A stretch of DNA of 64,000 bases from Desulfosporosinus orientis DSM 765 (GTDB lineage Bacteria; Bacillota; Desulfitobacteriia; Desulfitobacteriales; Desulfitobacteriaceae). A program made the translations under genes and the position numbers. Below are positions 17,868 to 27,233 of this stretch, piece by piece; within the stretch, counting starts at the first letter, position 1; every line of letters starts with the position of its first letter. The DNA lies in contig NC_016584.1 in the NCBI RefSeq assembly GCF_000235605.1, positions 2,592,001 to 2,656,000 on the forward strand, written 5' to 3'. The notes below the pieces were generated by a model. That model saw nothing but the letters and a program-made list of their open reading frames with translations. It searched no databases and was not told the DNA's origin.

Positions 17868-18237
17868 TCGCTGCAACCGAACTTAAGCCATGATACTGTA
17901 GCAATAGACAACAGTGTTAAATATTACTACATTAAAATCAGCCTGTTCCACTCGTTAATATCAAAAAACCAGCCGTTTGCATAACTTAGCCGAATAAACT
18001 TATTGGCACAATAATTGCAATATTCATATTAATGTGATTATATTTAGAACAGTTTTAAACACTTTAGAACACTCTTTGAACATCTTAGATCATCTTTAAC
18101 TTTAGCAGAGCAAGTTCACATAATGACTGCGAGATGAGGCTAATCCAAATTTTATCAACTGGTCTGAGCGGAGTCATCGGGTCCGATGTCTTTTTCCCTA
18201 GAATTAAAAAAGATAGTATCAAAAGGAGAAGTAACGG
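17868..18237. other. Promoter region of the SDR-AbfD gene group
   Basis: No gene is visible. At 17909-17918 lies CAACAGTGTT, related by inversion to the enhancer-like motif of 8119 and placed 85-95 bases before the -24 element, the same spacing as there. Downstream of the promoter are three AGAACA/GAACA-like direct repeats of unknown meaning. A ribosome site AAAGGAG precedes the SDR start. Confidence 0.5.
18003..18019 (+). promoter_or_regulatory. Sigma-54 promoter
   Basis: TTGGCAC-N5-TTGCA, a full match to the -24/-12 consensus, with GG at 18005 and GC at 18017. It is about 220 bases before the first gene (18238), implying a long leader. Confidence 0.88.
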
Positions 18238-19047
18238 ATGTCAATTCAAAGAATGTTGGATCTAAGTGGGCGTGTTGCAGTGATAACCGGGGGATCAATC
18301 GGTTTGGGCCTGCAAATGGCAACCGGTTTGGCTGAGGCGGGCGCCGACGTTGTTCTGGCTGCGAGGAAATTGAACCGCTGTGAAGAAGCTGCTGAAAAAA
18401 TCAGTAAGAACCTGGGGGTTAAAGCGTTTCCCATAGCTTGTGACGTCAGCAGCCAGGAAAGCGTGCAAAATTTGGTAGCCGCAACGGTGCGTGAATTTGG
18501 GAAACTTGACATTATGGTTAATAATGCAGGGGTGGTATGGGCAGAGTCGGCCGTTGATCATAAATTAAAAGGCTGGAATAAGGTTATGGATATTAACCTG
18601 AATGGCTGTTTCTTCTGCTGCCAGGAAGCCGGTAAGGTGATGATCAAACAAAACTATGGAAAAATAATCAACCTTTCTTCAGTCTGCGGGTTTGTAGGTG
18701 CCGAAGCGGAAACAACGGATGCCTTAGCTTACATGGCCAGCAAAGGGGCGATCAATGTTATGACAAAAGACCTTGCCGCGAAGTGGGCTCGTTATAACAT
18801 TACTGTCAATGCAATTGCTCCAGGGTATTTTCCGACGGATTTGACTGTATCAGGGTATTTCACAGCGGATTTGACTGAGGAGACTAGGTACAACGAAAAG
18901 GGAAATAATGTGCTGAAGCATATCCCCATGCGTCGTTTCGGAGGGGATGAGGAGCTTAAAGGGGCAGTAGTGTACTTTGCATCAGATGCTTCCAGTTATT
19001 GTACCGGACAGATTCTGGCCGTTGACGGAGGCTATCTCGCTATTTAG
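18238..19047 (+). CDS. Short-chain dehydrogenase/reductase (SDR)
   Basis: 269 aa classical SDR with a Rossmann fold. It shows T-G-G-S-I-G-L-G (residues 18-25), N-N-A-G near 96, the catalytic Ser in N-L-S-S-V and Y-M-A-S-K near 179. Such enzymes oxidise hydroxyl groups of hydroxyacids, polyols or 3-hydroxyacyl thioesters with NAD(P). The loop after I-A-P-G holds two imperfect copies of a ten-residue unit (G-Y-F-P-T-D-L-T then G-Y-F-T-A-D-L-T). First gene after the sigma-54 promoter at 18003, so a hydroxyacyl or hydroxyacid substrate of the same pathway is likely. Confidence 0.85.
   Translation: MSIQRMLDLSGRVAVITGGSIGLGLQMATGLAEAGADVVLAARKLNRCEEAAEKISKNLGVKAFPIACDVSSQESVQNLVAATVREFGKLDIMVNNAGVVWAESAVDHKLKGWNKVMDINLNGCFFCCQEAGKVMIKQNYGKIINLSSVCGFVGAEAETTDALAYMASKGAINVMTKDLAAKWARYNITVNAIAPGYFPTDLTVSGYFTADLTEETRYNEKGNNVLKHIPMRRFGGDEELKGAVVYFASDASSYCTGQILAVDGGYLAI
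18821..18880 (+). repeat. Imperfect 30-bp tandem repeat inside the SDR gene
   Basis: Two in-frame units, 18821-18850 and 18851-18880, with roughly three quarters of positions identical. They encode the two copies of the flexible substrate loop. Confidence 0.7.
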
Positions 19048-19081
19048 AGCGAGAGTTATTTTAGAAAGGAAGGTTATTACC

Positions 19082-20908
19082 GTGTCTTCAAATTATGCTT
19101 ATAAAACTAGAGACCTAAAATTCATACTCAAAGAATGGCTTCCTATTAATGAGGTATTTGCCTACGACAAACATAAGGATTTTTATAGTGTGGACGACAT
19201 TGACCCGATTATCGATTCGATCGACAAAGTCGCGCGGGAAGTAATGGCTCCGACCGCTGATGATGGCGAAAAAACTCCGGTATACTTTGAAAATGGAAAG
19301 GTCTATCTTCCTGAGTCTTTTAAAGCTCTGTTCAAATATATTAATGAGAATGGTTGGGGAACCAGCAATGTGAACGACGAGGGTGGAAGCCTTCCTTTCG
19401 TCCTCTTGTGTGCGATCAATGAATTCATGACCGGTGCCAATCCGGCTTTTATGCCGTATGTGGCCCTGACATCCGGGGCCGCAGGTCTCATCCAGTCCTT
19501 CGGTGTAGAGAAGGATAAGGAAATGTTCCTGCCCAAGATGTTTAACGGCACATGGTCAGGGACAATGTGCCTAACCGAGCCAAGCGCCGGCTCCGATGTG
19601 GGTGACATTCTTTCTAAGGCTTACCCCACTGATAATTCGAGAATTTATAAGATTAAGGGCAACAAGATATTTATCTCGGGTGGAGACGGCGACCATGTGG
19701 AAAACGTGATCCACCTCTATCTCGCTCGCATCGAGGGGGCTGCCGAAGGTACCAAAGGCATATCTTTGTTTATCGTGCCTAAATACTGGGTTAACGAAGA
19801 TGGCAGCCTTGAACCCAACGATGTGGAGACAACCGGAGTTGAGCATAAGATGGGACTCAAGGGGTCAGCTACGGCGGCTCTGTCCTGTGGCGAGAACAGC
19901 GGTTGTCGAGGAGTGCTTCTGGGAACTTATGACGTCGAGACTGGGACCGGTCAGGGAATGGCCCAGATGTTCCAGATGATGAACGAGGAAAGATTGTTGA
20001 CCGGGTCGGCTGCCCTAGGAGTAGCATCGATTGCTTACTGGAACGCGGCGGCATACTGCAAAGAGCGTATTCAGGGGCGTTCTATTGCTAATCCGAAAGC
20101 TGGCCGCACACAGATCATTAACCATGAAGATGTAAAACGGATGCTGATGCTGAATAAGGCAACTCTGGAAGCTTGCCGGGCGATCATTAATAAAGCTGCT
20201 TTCTACATTGAAGTGAGTCACTTGGATACTGATCCCGAACGCAAGAAAGCTGCTTCAGGGATGGCGGAATGTCTGACCCCGCTGGCTAAAGCCTACCCGA
20301 GTGATGAAGCCTGGAACTGCATTTGCGAATCAATACAGGCCCACGGCGGATATGGTTTCTGTGAAGAATATCCCGTAGCCCAGGCTGCGCGTGATGTTAA
20401 AATCTATTCCATTTGGGAGGGTACGAATTTCATTCAGTCCCTGGATCTGTTGGGCAGGAAATGGAATATGGGCAAGGGAACTGTTTTTGCAGCGTTCCTC
20501 AAAAACATCGAAGATTTTGTTAATGAGAACAAGACGGTCGTTGGGTTTGAAAAAGAATTTGCTAATCTGGAGAAGGCTCTCAGTTCATATAAGACGATTA
20601 TGGCTGCTATGGCAAAGTACTTAGCTGATGGTAAAACCGGCATGATGCCAACCTACTCTCGCCGTATCCTGACTGCTACCGCCCAGCTCTACGGCGGAAT
20701 GTGCCTCCTGGAACAGGCTTTAATTGCTAAGAAAAAAGCAGAAGAACTTGGCAAAGAACATTTTGAGTACAACTTCTACAATGGAAAGCTGCTGTCCGCT
20801 CGTTACTACCTAAGGAACGTAGTTCCCAATGTTTGGTCGGTAATGGAAATTGTCCTGGAAGGTGATACATCGGTTATAGAATCAAGTGCTGAAACGTTTG
20901 ACTACTAA
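19082..20908 (+). CDS. Acyl-CoA dehydrogenase, long (about 600 aa) type
   Basis: 608 aa. It shows [13 protein letters not shown] near residue 165, H-K-M-G-L-K-G-S-A near 258 and [10 protein letters not shown] near 447, where the catalytic Glu sits, plus the C-terminal extra domain. It is clearly closer to the protein at 56486 than to that at 16053. The GTG start at 19082 follows AAAGGAAGG. It is 34 bases behind the SDR and 26 before a CoA-transferase. Short-chain (butyryl-type) activity is inferred from the neighbours. Electron acceptor genes are absent. Confidence 0.9.
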   Translation: MSSNYAYKTRDLKFILKEWLPINEVFAYDKHKDFYSVDDIDPIIDSIDKVAREVMAPTADDGEKTPVYFENGKVYLPESFKALFKYINENGWGTSNVNDEGGSLPFVLLCAINEFMTGANPAFMPYVALTSGAAGLIQSFGVEKDKEMFLPKMFNGTWSGTMCLTEPSAGSDVGDILSKAYPTDNSRIYKIKGNKIFISGGDGDHVENVIHLYLARIEGAAEGTKGISLFIVPKYWVNEDGSLEPNDVETTGVEHKMGLKGSATAALSCGENSGCRGVLLGTYDVETGTGQGMAQMFQMMNEERLLTGSAALGVASIAYWNAAAYCKERIQGRSIANPKAGRTQIINHEDVKRMLMLNKATLEACRAIINKAAFYIEVSHLDTDPERKKAASGMAECLTPLAKAYPSDEAWNCICESIQAHGGYGFCEEYPVAQAARDVKIYSIWEGTNFIQSLDLLGRKWNMGKGTVFAAFLKNIEDFVNENKTVVGFEKEFANLEKALSSYKTIMAAMAKYLADGKTGMMPTYSRRILTATAQLYGGMCLLEQALIAKKKAEELGKEHFEYNFYNGKLLSARYYLRNVVPNVWSVMEIVLEGDTSVIESSAETFDY

Positions 20909-20934
20909 TTAGTACCAAGAGAGGAGCTTTATTA

Positions 20935-22269
20935 ATGGATTTTTTAACCGAATACAGAAGAAAGTTGGTTTCCCCGGAAGAAGCAGTCAAGGTAGTAAAG
21001 TCTGGTGACAAGGTGGCCTACGGACACTTTGCGATGGCCCCTACCTTCTTGGACCCTTATTTGGCTCAAAGAAAAGACGAACTTAAGGCGGTTAAGGTTT
21101 ACGCTGTTGTTTACCCCGGACTAGCTCAAGTGGCCGTCTGCGATCCAACGAGGGAGCACTTCATATACAACAGTTGGCATTTCAGCGGCGGAGACCGGAT
21201 GCTCCACGACAAGAATTTGTGCAACTTTGTGCCGATGATCTATCATGAAGGCCCGGCCGTTATCGAACGTTATTGCGATGCAGATGTGTTCATGGGCAAG
21301 GTGACTCCTATGGACAGTCACGGGTATTTTAACTTTAGCGTCGCCAATTCCGATACGTATGCCTATATTAAAAAGTCCAAGAAAGTCATTGTCGAAGTTT
21401 GTGATAAGGCTCCTTACTGCCTGGGGGGCAACCTAGAGGCTATCCACATTTCGGAAGTTGACATGATCGTAGAAACAGACAGCAAGCCGCTGATCCAGGT
21501 GCCGGAGGTCCCCCCGAATGACGTGGATAAAGCGGTTGCCGGCCACATTATGAATTTAATAGAAGACGGATCAGTCATCCAGCTGGGTATCGGCGGTATG
21601 CCCAGTGCAGTAGGATCGATGATCGCCCATTCCGACCTTAAGGACTTGGGAGCTCATACGGAGATATTGGTTGATTCCTATGTAGACATGTATGAGGCGG
21701 GGGTTCTGACCGGCAAACGAAAAGCCTTTGACCAAGGCAGGATGGCCTACACATTTGCCTTGGGCACCCAGAAACTGTACGATTTTCTGCACATGAATAG
21801 GACAGCCGCCAGCTACTCAGTGGATTATACAAACAGTCCTTCAATTGCGTCCCAGCACGATAAGCTGATTTCCATCAACAACGCTATTGAGATTGACCTC
21901 TTTGGGCAGGTTTGTTCAGAGTCTTCCGGGACTCGCCAAATCACCGGTACCGGTGGTCAGTTCGACTTTATCTTCTCCTCTTTCAAATCGAGAGGCGGCA
22001 AAGGAATCATCTGCCTGTCCTCGCTGAAGGAAGGCAAAGGAGAGAAAAAGTCACGCATCGTGCCAACCTTGACACCTGGCGGAATCGTCACGGTTCCCCG
22101 CGCTGTTACCAACTATGTTGTAACAGAATATGGTGCGGTGGATATTAAAGGCAAGAGTACCTGGGAGCGCGCTGAGCTGCTTATCAGCATTGCTGAGCCA
22201 GATCTGCGGGAAGATCTGATCAAAGAAGCCGAAAAAATGAAAATTTGGGTTAAAACCAATAAGCTTTAA
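20935..22269 (+). CDS. Acyl-CoA:acetate CoA-transferase (acetyl-CoA hydrolase/transferase family)
   Basis: 444 aa, of the butyryl-CoA/4-hydroxybutyrate CoA-transferase family. The active-site Glu is expected in C-S-E-S-S-G near residue 328, and G-I-G-G-M-P and G-T-G-G-Q motifs flank the CoA site. It moves CoA from acetyl-CoA to a carboxylic acid such as butyrate, crotonate or 4-hydroxybutyrate. GAGAGGAG precedes the ATG. The presence of AbfD downstream makes 4-hydroxybutyrate a strong candidate substrate. It is an intact relative of the genes at 54440 (broken) and 58708. Confidence 0.9.
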   Translation: MDFLTEYRRKLVSPEEAVKVVKSGDKVAYGHFAMAPTFLDPYLAQRKDELKAVKVYAVVYPGLAQVAVCDPTREHFIYNSWHFSGGDRMLHDKNLCNFVPMIYHEGPAVIERYCDADVFMGKVTPMDSHGYFNFSVANSDTYAYIKKSKKVIVEVCDKAPYCLGGNLEAIHISEVDMIVETDSKPLIQVPEVPPNDVDKAVAGHIMNLIEDGSVIQLGIGGMPSAVGSMIAHSDLKDLGAHTEILVDSYVDMYEAGVLTGKRKAFDQGRMAYTFALGTQKLYDFLHMNRTAASYSVDYTNSPSIASQHDKLISINNAIEIDLFGQVCSESSGTRQITGTGGQFDFIFSSFKSRGGKGIICLSSLKEGKGEKKSRIVPTLTPGGIVTVPRAVTNYVVTEYGAVDIKGKSTWERAELLISIAEPDLREDLIKEAEKMKIWVKTNKL

Positions 22270-22350
22270 CGAAGGTATACTATCAATGCCAAAAAACATT
22301 TGTCAGCTGAATGCAGCAAATGTCGAGAGTCGATATTACTAAAGAGGAGG

Positions 22351-22881
22351 ATGGACAAACAAATGAATACCATTTTCTCAAAGCAAAAGTTAGTAACCGG
22401 GGTATTACTACTTGCCATTATTGTTCTATTGGAATGGGTATTACATCATTTTAAGCTGCCTACTTGGCCGGTATTTATGGTTATGGTCTTCATTTTCATG
22501 TCACATCAGGACAACAAAGAGATACCCAAGATCCTTGTAGGTGGAGGGTTTGGAATCTTCAACATTGTCCTTATTAAATATTGGATGGGATTGACGGCTG
22601 CTTCATTTGGTACTTGGGAATCCAGTATTGCGTATGTTTGCCTATTTGTTTTCAGTATTGTTTTATTTATGGATGTTCTTCCAATTGTGTTTAATAATTA
22701 TGCTTTTATGTATTTCCTTGTAACAGCAGTAGCAGCTTCACTTCCTAAACCGAATCCCATGCTCTGGATAGGATGCGAATTAATTGGAGGCGCAGCTGTA
22801 GTAATTTTAATTATGGGCCTCACAAAAGCTGTAGCAGCAATTATGGGGGCTCCTGCAGAAAGCCATGATATAAAACAATAA
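22351..22881 (+). CDS. Small integral membrane protein of unknown function
   Basis: About 176 aa with some five hydrophobic helices and short loops. A conserved-looking H-F-K-L-P-T-W-P follows the first helix and P-K-P-N-P-M-L-W precedes the last. There is no signal peptide or recognisable transporter signature. The start may be 22351 (adjacent to AGGAGG) or 22363. Its place inside an acid-activating operon suggests uptake or export of the organic acid, but this is a guess. Confidence 0.65.
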   Translation: MDKQMNTIFSKQKLVTGVLLLAIIVLLEWVLHHFKLPTWPVFMVMVFIFMSHQDNKEIPKILVGGGFGIFNIVLIKYWMGLTAASFGTWESSIAYVCLFVFSIVLFMDVLPIVFNNYAFMYFLVTAVAASLPKPNPMLWIGCELIGGAAVVILIMGLTKAVAAIMGAPAESHDIKQ

Positions 22882-23157
22882 GTTCTCAAATAGCCCGCTT
22901 TATGATTCATCAAATAATTTGTTATCCACGTGCCCAAGGAAAACCGTTGTTTTAATTCAACTGAGCTAACGACCAGATTGACCACATCATGTAGGAGTGA
23001 ATGCAGTCCAGGATCAAGAAGTAATCTTCGTGTTAAAAGCTGTCCCAGCCCGAACTGCAGTCTGGTTGGGAATAGAACGAGGATAGTTAAATTAGCAAGG
23101 CCTTGGGTATACATTTATACAAGCATTCCTGTAATAAAAGATTGGGAGGTATTTAGA

Positions 23158-24024
23158 TTGAAATTAGAAGATATCAAAAAGATTTGTGTGATTGGGGCCG
23201 GCAACATGGGGCATCAGATTTCCGTTTGTTGTGCATTGGCCGGTTATAAAGTGTCCTGTACTGACCTCAGCCAAGATATGCTTGACAAGGCAGAAACATT
23301 TGCCAAAACTTATTTGCCGGAACGCGTAACTAAAGGGAAATTAAGTCAAGTACAAGCTGACGAGGCCTTAGGGAAATTGAGTTTTACGCAGAATTTTGAA
23401 GAGGCTGCTGGTAATGCTGATTATGTGATCGAAGCCGCAGTGGAGAAAATAGACATTAAGCGAAAGCTCTTTGCGGATTTGGACAGGATTACTCCTCCGC
23501 ATGCGATTTTGGCTACTAATAGTTCTTTTATTGTCAGTTCGCAAGTCGCGGATGCCACAAAGCGACCGGGTAAGGTTTGTAACATGCATTTCTTTAATCC
23601 TGCCCTGGTTATGAAACTGGTTGAGGTTGTTCAGGGGGCGCATACATCTGCAGAAACCGCTCAAGTTACAATGGACCTGACCGCCAAACTCGGGAAAACC
23701 GGCATCCTGCTTAAGAAGGAAATTTATGGTTTTCTTGTAAATCGGATCTTAAATGCGATAAATACTGAGGCCTTGTATCTCGCCGATATGGGTATTGCAG
23801 CCCCCGAAGAAATAGACCTGGCGGTAACGAATGCTTTAGGCCATCCTATGGGGCCCTTCCGTCTTATGGATCTCACTGGGATAGATCTTGCGTACTACAG
23901 CACCATGGAACGCTACCAGAATACCGGTGATATTGCCAACAAGCCATCCCCACTGCTAGTTGAGAAATTTACCAAGGGAGAATATGGTATTAAGGCGAAA
24001 AAGGGTTTTTACACATACGACTAA
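23158..24024 (+). CDS. hbd: 3-hydroxybutyryl-CoA dehydrogenase
   Basis: 288 aa, the usual size for the monofunctional enzyme. The NAD motif G-A-G-N-M-G-H near residue 14, S-N-S-S near 118, M-H-F-F-N-P near 139 and the C-terminal domain with G-H-P-M-G-P-F are all present. It oxidises 3-hydroxybutyryl-CoA to acetoacetyl-CoA. In most relatives the first glycine motif is G-A-G-x-M-G as here. The start is a TTG at 23158, eight bases after GGGAGG, and the protein begins K-L-E-D-I-K-K-I. The 275 bases before it hold no gene I can support. It could replace the decayed dehydrogenase at 10331. Confidence 0.9.
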   Translation: MKLEDIKKICVIGAGNMGHQISVCCALAGYKVSCTDLSQDMLDKAETFAKTYLPERVTKGKLSQVQADEALGKLSFTQNFEEAAGNADYVIEAAVEKIDIKRKLFADLDRITPPHAILATNSSFIVSSQVADATKRPGKVCNMHFFNPALVMKLVEVVQGAHTSAETAQVTMDLTAKLGKTGILLKKEIYGFLVNRILNAINTEALYLADMGIAAPEEIDLAVTNALGHPMGPFRLMDLTGIDLAYYSTMERYQNTGDIANKPSPLLVEKFTKGEYGIKAKKGFYTYD

Positions 24025-24108
24025 AAAGCTAGAGATGCAATTCACAGCCCAAAATTCACAGTCTCCTCGTTTAATTTACAGATTTATGAACTTTAAGGGG
24101 AAATGATT

Positions 24109-25563
24109 ATGAAAACAGGCTTAGAGTATATGGAAAGTTTACGGAAGCGCAATATCAAGGTTTATGTGAAAGGTCAACTTTTAAAGAGTCAAGAGGTAAT
24201 CGACCATCCCTTTATTCGTGGTCATGTCAATTCTGCCGCGATGACCTATGAACTTGCTCATGACCCTGTTGCTGAAGACCTGGTGACCGCCACTTCACAT
24301 CTTACTGGTAAGAAAATCAATCGTTTTACTCATATTCATCAAAGCAAAGAAGACTTAATCAAAAAAGTAAAAATGTTACGAATGATCTCTCAAAGAACCG
24401 GAACTTGTTATCAACGATGTGTGGGGTTTGATGCTCTAAACGCTGTGTATTGCACAACATATGAAATGGACCAAAAACTTGGCACCGGTTATCATGAGCG
24501 AATTAAGAAATATGTGGAGTACATTCAGGAAAATGATATCATGGTTGCAGGTGCAATGACTGATCCTAAAGGAGATAGAAGTCTGAGACCAGGACAGCAA
24601 GCGGATCCTGATATGTTTGTACATGTTGTTGAGAGAAATGACAAGGGAATTGTGGTCAGAGGTGCCAAAGCCCATATGACCGGAATGGTTAACTCTCATG
24701 AGATGTTAATTATGCCTACTATGAGCATGGTGGCCGAAGATAAAGATTATGCAGTATCCTGCGCAATACCAGTTGACGCCCCTGGAGTCCTGCACATCTT
24801 TGGGCGGCAGACGAACGATGACCGAAAATGTGAAGGGGAAATAGACCAAGGTAATGCACAGTTTGGTATTGTCGGCGGCGAGTGTCTTACAGTACTGGAA
24901 AACGTTTTTGTGCCTTGGGAAAAGGTTTTTATGTGCGGTGAAACGGATTTTGCTGGAATGATGGTAGGAAGGTTTGCCAGTTATCATCGGCAAAACTACG
25001 GCGGCTGTAAGGGCGGTGTTTCTGATATAGTCATCGGCGCTGCAGCAGTTATGGCTGATTACAGTGGTTATGGGAAGGCTACTCATATTAAAGATAAGAT
25101 TAATGAAATGATTCACTTGACTGAAACACTATATGCTTGTTCCATCGCTTGTTCCTCGGAGGGGAAACAAACTGCCTCCGGTTCTTACTTCGTGGATCCT
25201 CTGCTTGCAAATGTTGGCAAACATAATGTCACACGGCTCATTTATGATATTGATCGAATTGCCCAAGATATTGGAGGAGGGTTGACCGCTACACTTCCTT
25301 CAGAATCCGATTTGAGGAATCCCGAGATAGGCAAATATGTGGAAAAATATTTTAAAGGCGTCGCAACTGTTCCAACAGAAGATCGGATGCGGATAGCCAG
25401 ACTCCTTGAAAATATGACAGGTGGTACAGCATTGGTTGAAAGCATGCATGGAGCAGGATCGCCTCAAGCGCAGAAAATAATGTACTCTAAACTGTCTAAC
25501 CTAGAACATAAGAAGCGCGCTGCAATGGCTCTTGCTGGGATTAAACTCAAAGAAGCCGAATAA
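24109..25563 (+). CDS. abfD: 4-hydroxybutyryl-CoA dehydratase / vinylacetyl-CoA isomerase
   Basis: 484 aa. The enzyme converts 4-hydroxybutyryl-CoA to crotonyl-CoA by a radical mechanism using FAD and a 4Fe-4S cluster. The cluster ligands known from the clostridial enzyme are all visible: C-Y-Q-R-C near residue 100 and H-R-Q-N-Y-G-G-C near 290. The M-T-D-P-K-G-D-R-S flavin segment is also present. GGGG lies eight bases before the ATG at 24109. With the CoA-transferase, HBD and thiolases nearby, it links 4-hydroxybutyrate (and so GABA or succinate semialdehyde) to acetyl-CoA. It is oxygen-sensitive, supporting an anaerobic host. Confidence 0.93.
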   Translation: MKTGLEYMESLRKRNIKVYVKGQLLKSQEVIDHPFIRGHVNSAAMTYELAHDPVAEDLVTATSHLTGKKINRFTHIHQSKEDLIKKVKMLRMISQRTGTCYQRCVGFDALNAVYCTTYEMDQKLGTGYHERIKKYVEYIQENDIMVAGAMTDPKGDRSLRPGQQADPDMFVHVVERNDKGIVVRGAKAHMTGMVNSHEMLIMPTMSMVAEDKDYAVSCAIPVDAPGVLHIFGRQTNDDRKCEGEIDQGNAQFGIVGGECLTVLENVFVPWEKVFMCGETDFAGMMVGRFASYHRQNYGGCKGGVSDIVIGAAAVMADYSGYGKATHIKDKINEMIHLTETLYACSIACSSEGKQTASGSYFVDPLLANVGKHNVTRLIYDIDRIAQDIGGGLTATLPSESDLRNPEIGKYVEKYFKGVATVPTEDRMRIARLLENMTGGTALVESMHGAGSPQAQKIMYSKLSNLEHKKRAAMALAGIKLKEAE

Positions 25564-25638
25564 CAAAATAATGGTAGAGCAGCAAATTACAATCTATCAG
25601 CCACATTTGAAAAGCTATGGCAATTCATCGGTAACGTT

Positions 25639-25935
25639 ATGAAAATAATTGTGGGTGTTAAATATTGCGGGCATTGCAACCCGCTAATCGAAGGACCGGA
25701 AATTGTTAAGAAAATCAAACTATTGCAGCCTGATAAACTGGAGTTTGTGTCTTGGCATGAGGCAGAAAAGGATATCCTTCTCATAGTAAGCGGATGCGCA
25801 GCGGATTGCGCAGAGCGACCACCATTCAATGGACCGGTAATAAGCGTGGCCGGCAGTTCCGTAGAGCGAATTCAGTATGCGCTGACGGAACTGCCTGGTC
25901 AAATCCTCAAAAAGATTAAAGACCCTTTATGGTGA
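25639..25935 (+). CDS. Small protein with paired cysteines
   Basis: 98 aa, soluble. C-G-H-C-N-P at residues 10-15 and C-A-A-D-C at 53-57 could bind a metal or cluster, or act in redox chemistry. I do not recognise the family. The ribosome site is poor. It follows abfD by 75 bases and is closed by a large hairpin, so it is probably the last gene of the operon. A role in supporting the oxygen-sensitive dehydratase is possible but unproven. Confidence 0.6.
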   Translation: MKIIVGVKYCGHCNPLIEGPEIVKKIKLLQPDKLEFVSWHEAEKDILLIVSGCAADCAERPPFNGPVISVAGSSVERIQYALTELPGQILKKIKDPLW

Positions 25936-25941
25936 AGAGGA

Positions 25942-25973
25942 GACTGCCGGCAGCTAAGACGCTGCCGGCAGTC
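25942..25973. terminator. Strong GC-rich hairpin after the AbfD gene group
   Basis: A 13-bp perfect stem with a six-base loop just after the stop of the small Cys protein. No T-run follows, so it may stabilise RNA or be a weak terminator. Confidence 0.6.
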
Positions 25974-26061
25974 GCAGTCGGAGGGTTAAGTCTGGAGAGG
26001 AGGTAGATCGATTAGCGCCAAGTCCCCACCAGGTTTTGGCGGCATCATTTTTGTCTATATA

Positions 26062-26946
26062 TCACCAGCCCCGCTCGGACATTCTTTCATTTTGGGGTAA
26101 ATTTGAAATTTCCAGACCAGGCATTGCTTCTCCGAGATCCTTGGAGACCTGGGCGAGAACATCTCGGTCATTGAAGTGAGTCGTTGCCGCGACGATGGCT
26201 TTGGCACGGGCCATAGGGTCTTGGGATTTAAAGATTCCCGAGCCGACAAACACGCCGTCACAGCCAAGTTGCATCATGAGCGCAGCGTCAGCCGGGGTTG
26301 CTAAGCCTCCTGCAGCGAAGTTGACCACTGGGAGTCTGCCGAGTTCTGCGACCTGGACAACAAGGTCATAAGGTGCTGCAAGATTTTTCGCTGTGGTCAT
26401 TAACTCTTCTTTGGGGAGGTTTTGAAGGCGTCGTATTTCGCTCATCACCATGCGCATATGGCGAACCGCTTCGACAACGTTTCCCGTACCCGGCTCTCCT
26501 TTGGTACGAATCATGGCAGCACCTTCGCCAATGCGGCGGAGGGCTTCCCCGAGGTTTTTAGCGCCACAGACAAAGGGAACTTTGAATTCATGCTTATTGA
26601 TATGGAACTCTTCGTCGGCAGGAGTTAAAACTTCGCTTTCATCGATGTAGTCCACGCCGAGGGATTCGAGGATTTGTGCTTCCACAAAATGTCCGATACG
26701 CGCTTTAGCCATGACAGGGATGGTGACGACTTCCATGATTCTCTGAATGATGGTTGGATCAGCCATCCTGGCAACTCCACCGGCCGCACGAATATCAGAA
26801 GGGACGCGTTCGAGAGCCATAACGGCACAAGCGCCAGCCTCTTCGGCTATTTTAGCTTGCTCAGGAGTGGTTACATCCATGATTACTCCGCCCTTAAGCA
26901 TTTCTGCCAGTCCCTTTTTTAAACCCCAAGTACCTCTTTCAGTCAT
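26062..26946 (-). CDS. pdxS: Pyridoxal 5'-phosphate synthase lyase subunit
   Basis: 294 aa. PdxS builds PLP from ribose 5-phosphate, glyceraldehyde 3-phosphate and ammonia. The start [11 protein letters not shown], the D-V-T-T-P-E-Q-A segment, A-R-I-G-H-F-V-E and the phosphate loops F-A-A-G-G-L-A-T and F-V-G-S-G-I-F identify it beyond doubt. AGGAGG precedes the ATG. The glutaminase partner pdxT, normally next door, is not in the window. Immediately upstream lies tryptophanase, a PLP enzyme, so linked expression would make sense. Its 3' end has been copied to 8017-8106. Confidence 0.97.
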   Translation of the reverse strand: MTERGTWGLKKGLAEMLKGGVIMDVTTPEQAKIAEEAGACAVMALERVPSDIRAAGGVARMADPTIIQRIMEVVTIPVMAKARIGHFVEAQILESLGVDYIDESEVLTPADEEFHINKHEFKVPFVCGAKNLGEALRRIGEGAAMIRTKGEPGTGNVVEAVRHMRMVMSEIRRLQNLPKEELMTTAKNLAAPYDLVVQVAELGRLPVVNFAAGGLATPADAALMMQLGCDGVFVGSGIFKSQDPMARAKAIVAATTHFNDRDVLAQVSKDLGEAMPGLEISNLPQNERMSERGW

Positions 26947-27003
26947 TTTTCATTCCTCCTTTTATTAATTATAAAAATGGATTTGGAAGCTGCATAACAA
27001 TCA

Positions 27004-27036
27004 GAAGGCGCGGTGATCACGGAATCACCACGCTTC
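27004..27036 (-). terminator. Hairpin between tnaA and pdxS
   Basis: A stem of about 13 bp with one bulge and a six-base loop lies downstream of tnaA on the minus strand. It lacks a clear T-run, so terminator function is uncertain. Confidence 0.4.
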
Positions 27037-27100
27037 TTAGGCAAGTCGGCGGCAGGTCGCTTTATTTTACTAATCAGAAAGTATAACTTTTCGTTGCATA

Positions 27101-27164
27101 CTGCAAGATGGTTAATACGTGCGAAGACAGTGCTGCAAGAAGAGTAATCCGTGCGAAAACAGTG
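27101..27164. repeat. 32-bp tandem duplication between tnaA and pdxS
   Basis: Units 27101-27132 and 27133-27164 agree at 27 of 32 positions and are directly adjacent. The role is unknown. Confidence 0.8.
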
Positions 27165-27233
27165 TTTTCGTGGGCGCCAGCCAAGTTTTCTAATACACTT
27201 TAATAAGGATTTGCTAAATAAGGAACCTGCGAT

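Noticed and set aside
22930-23157. N-terminal extension of the 3-hydroxybutyryl-CoA dehydrogenase
   Set aside because: The normal N-terminus begins at the TTG at 23158 with a good ribosome site, and the extension is basic and unlike the family.
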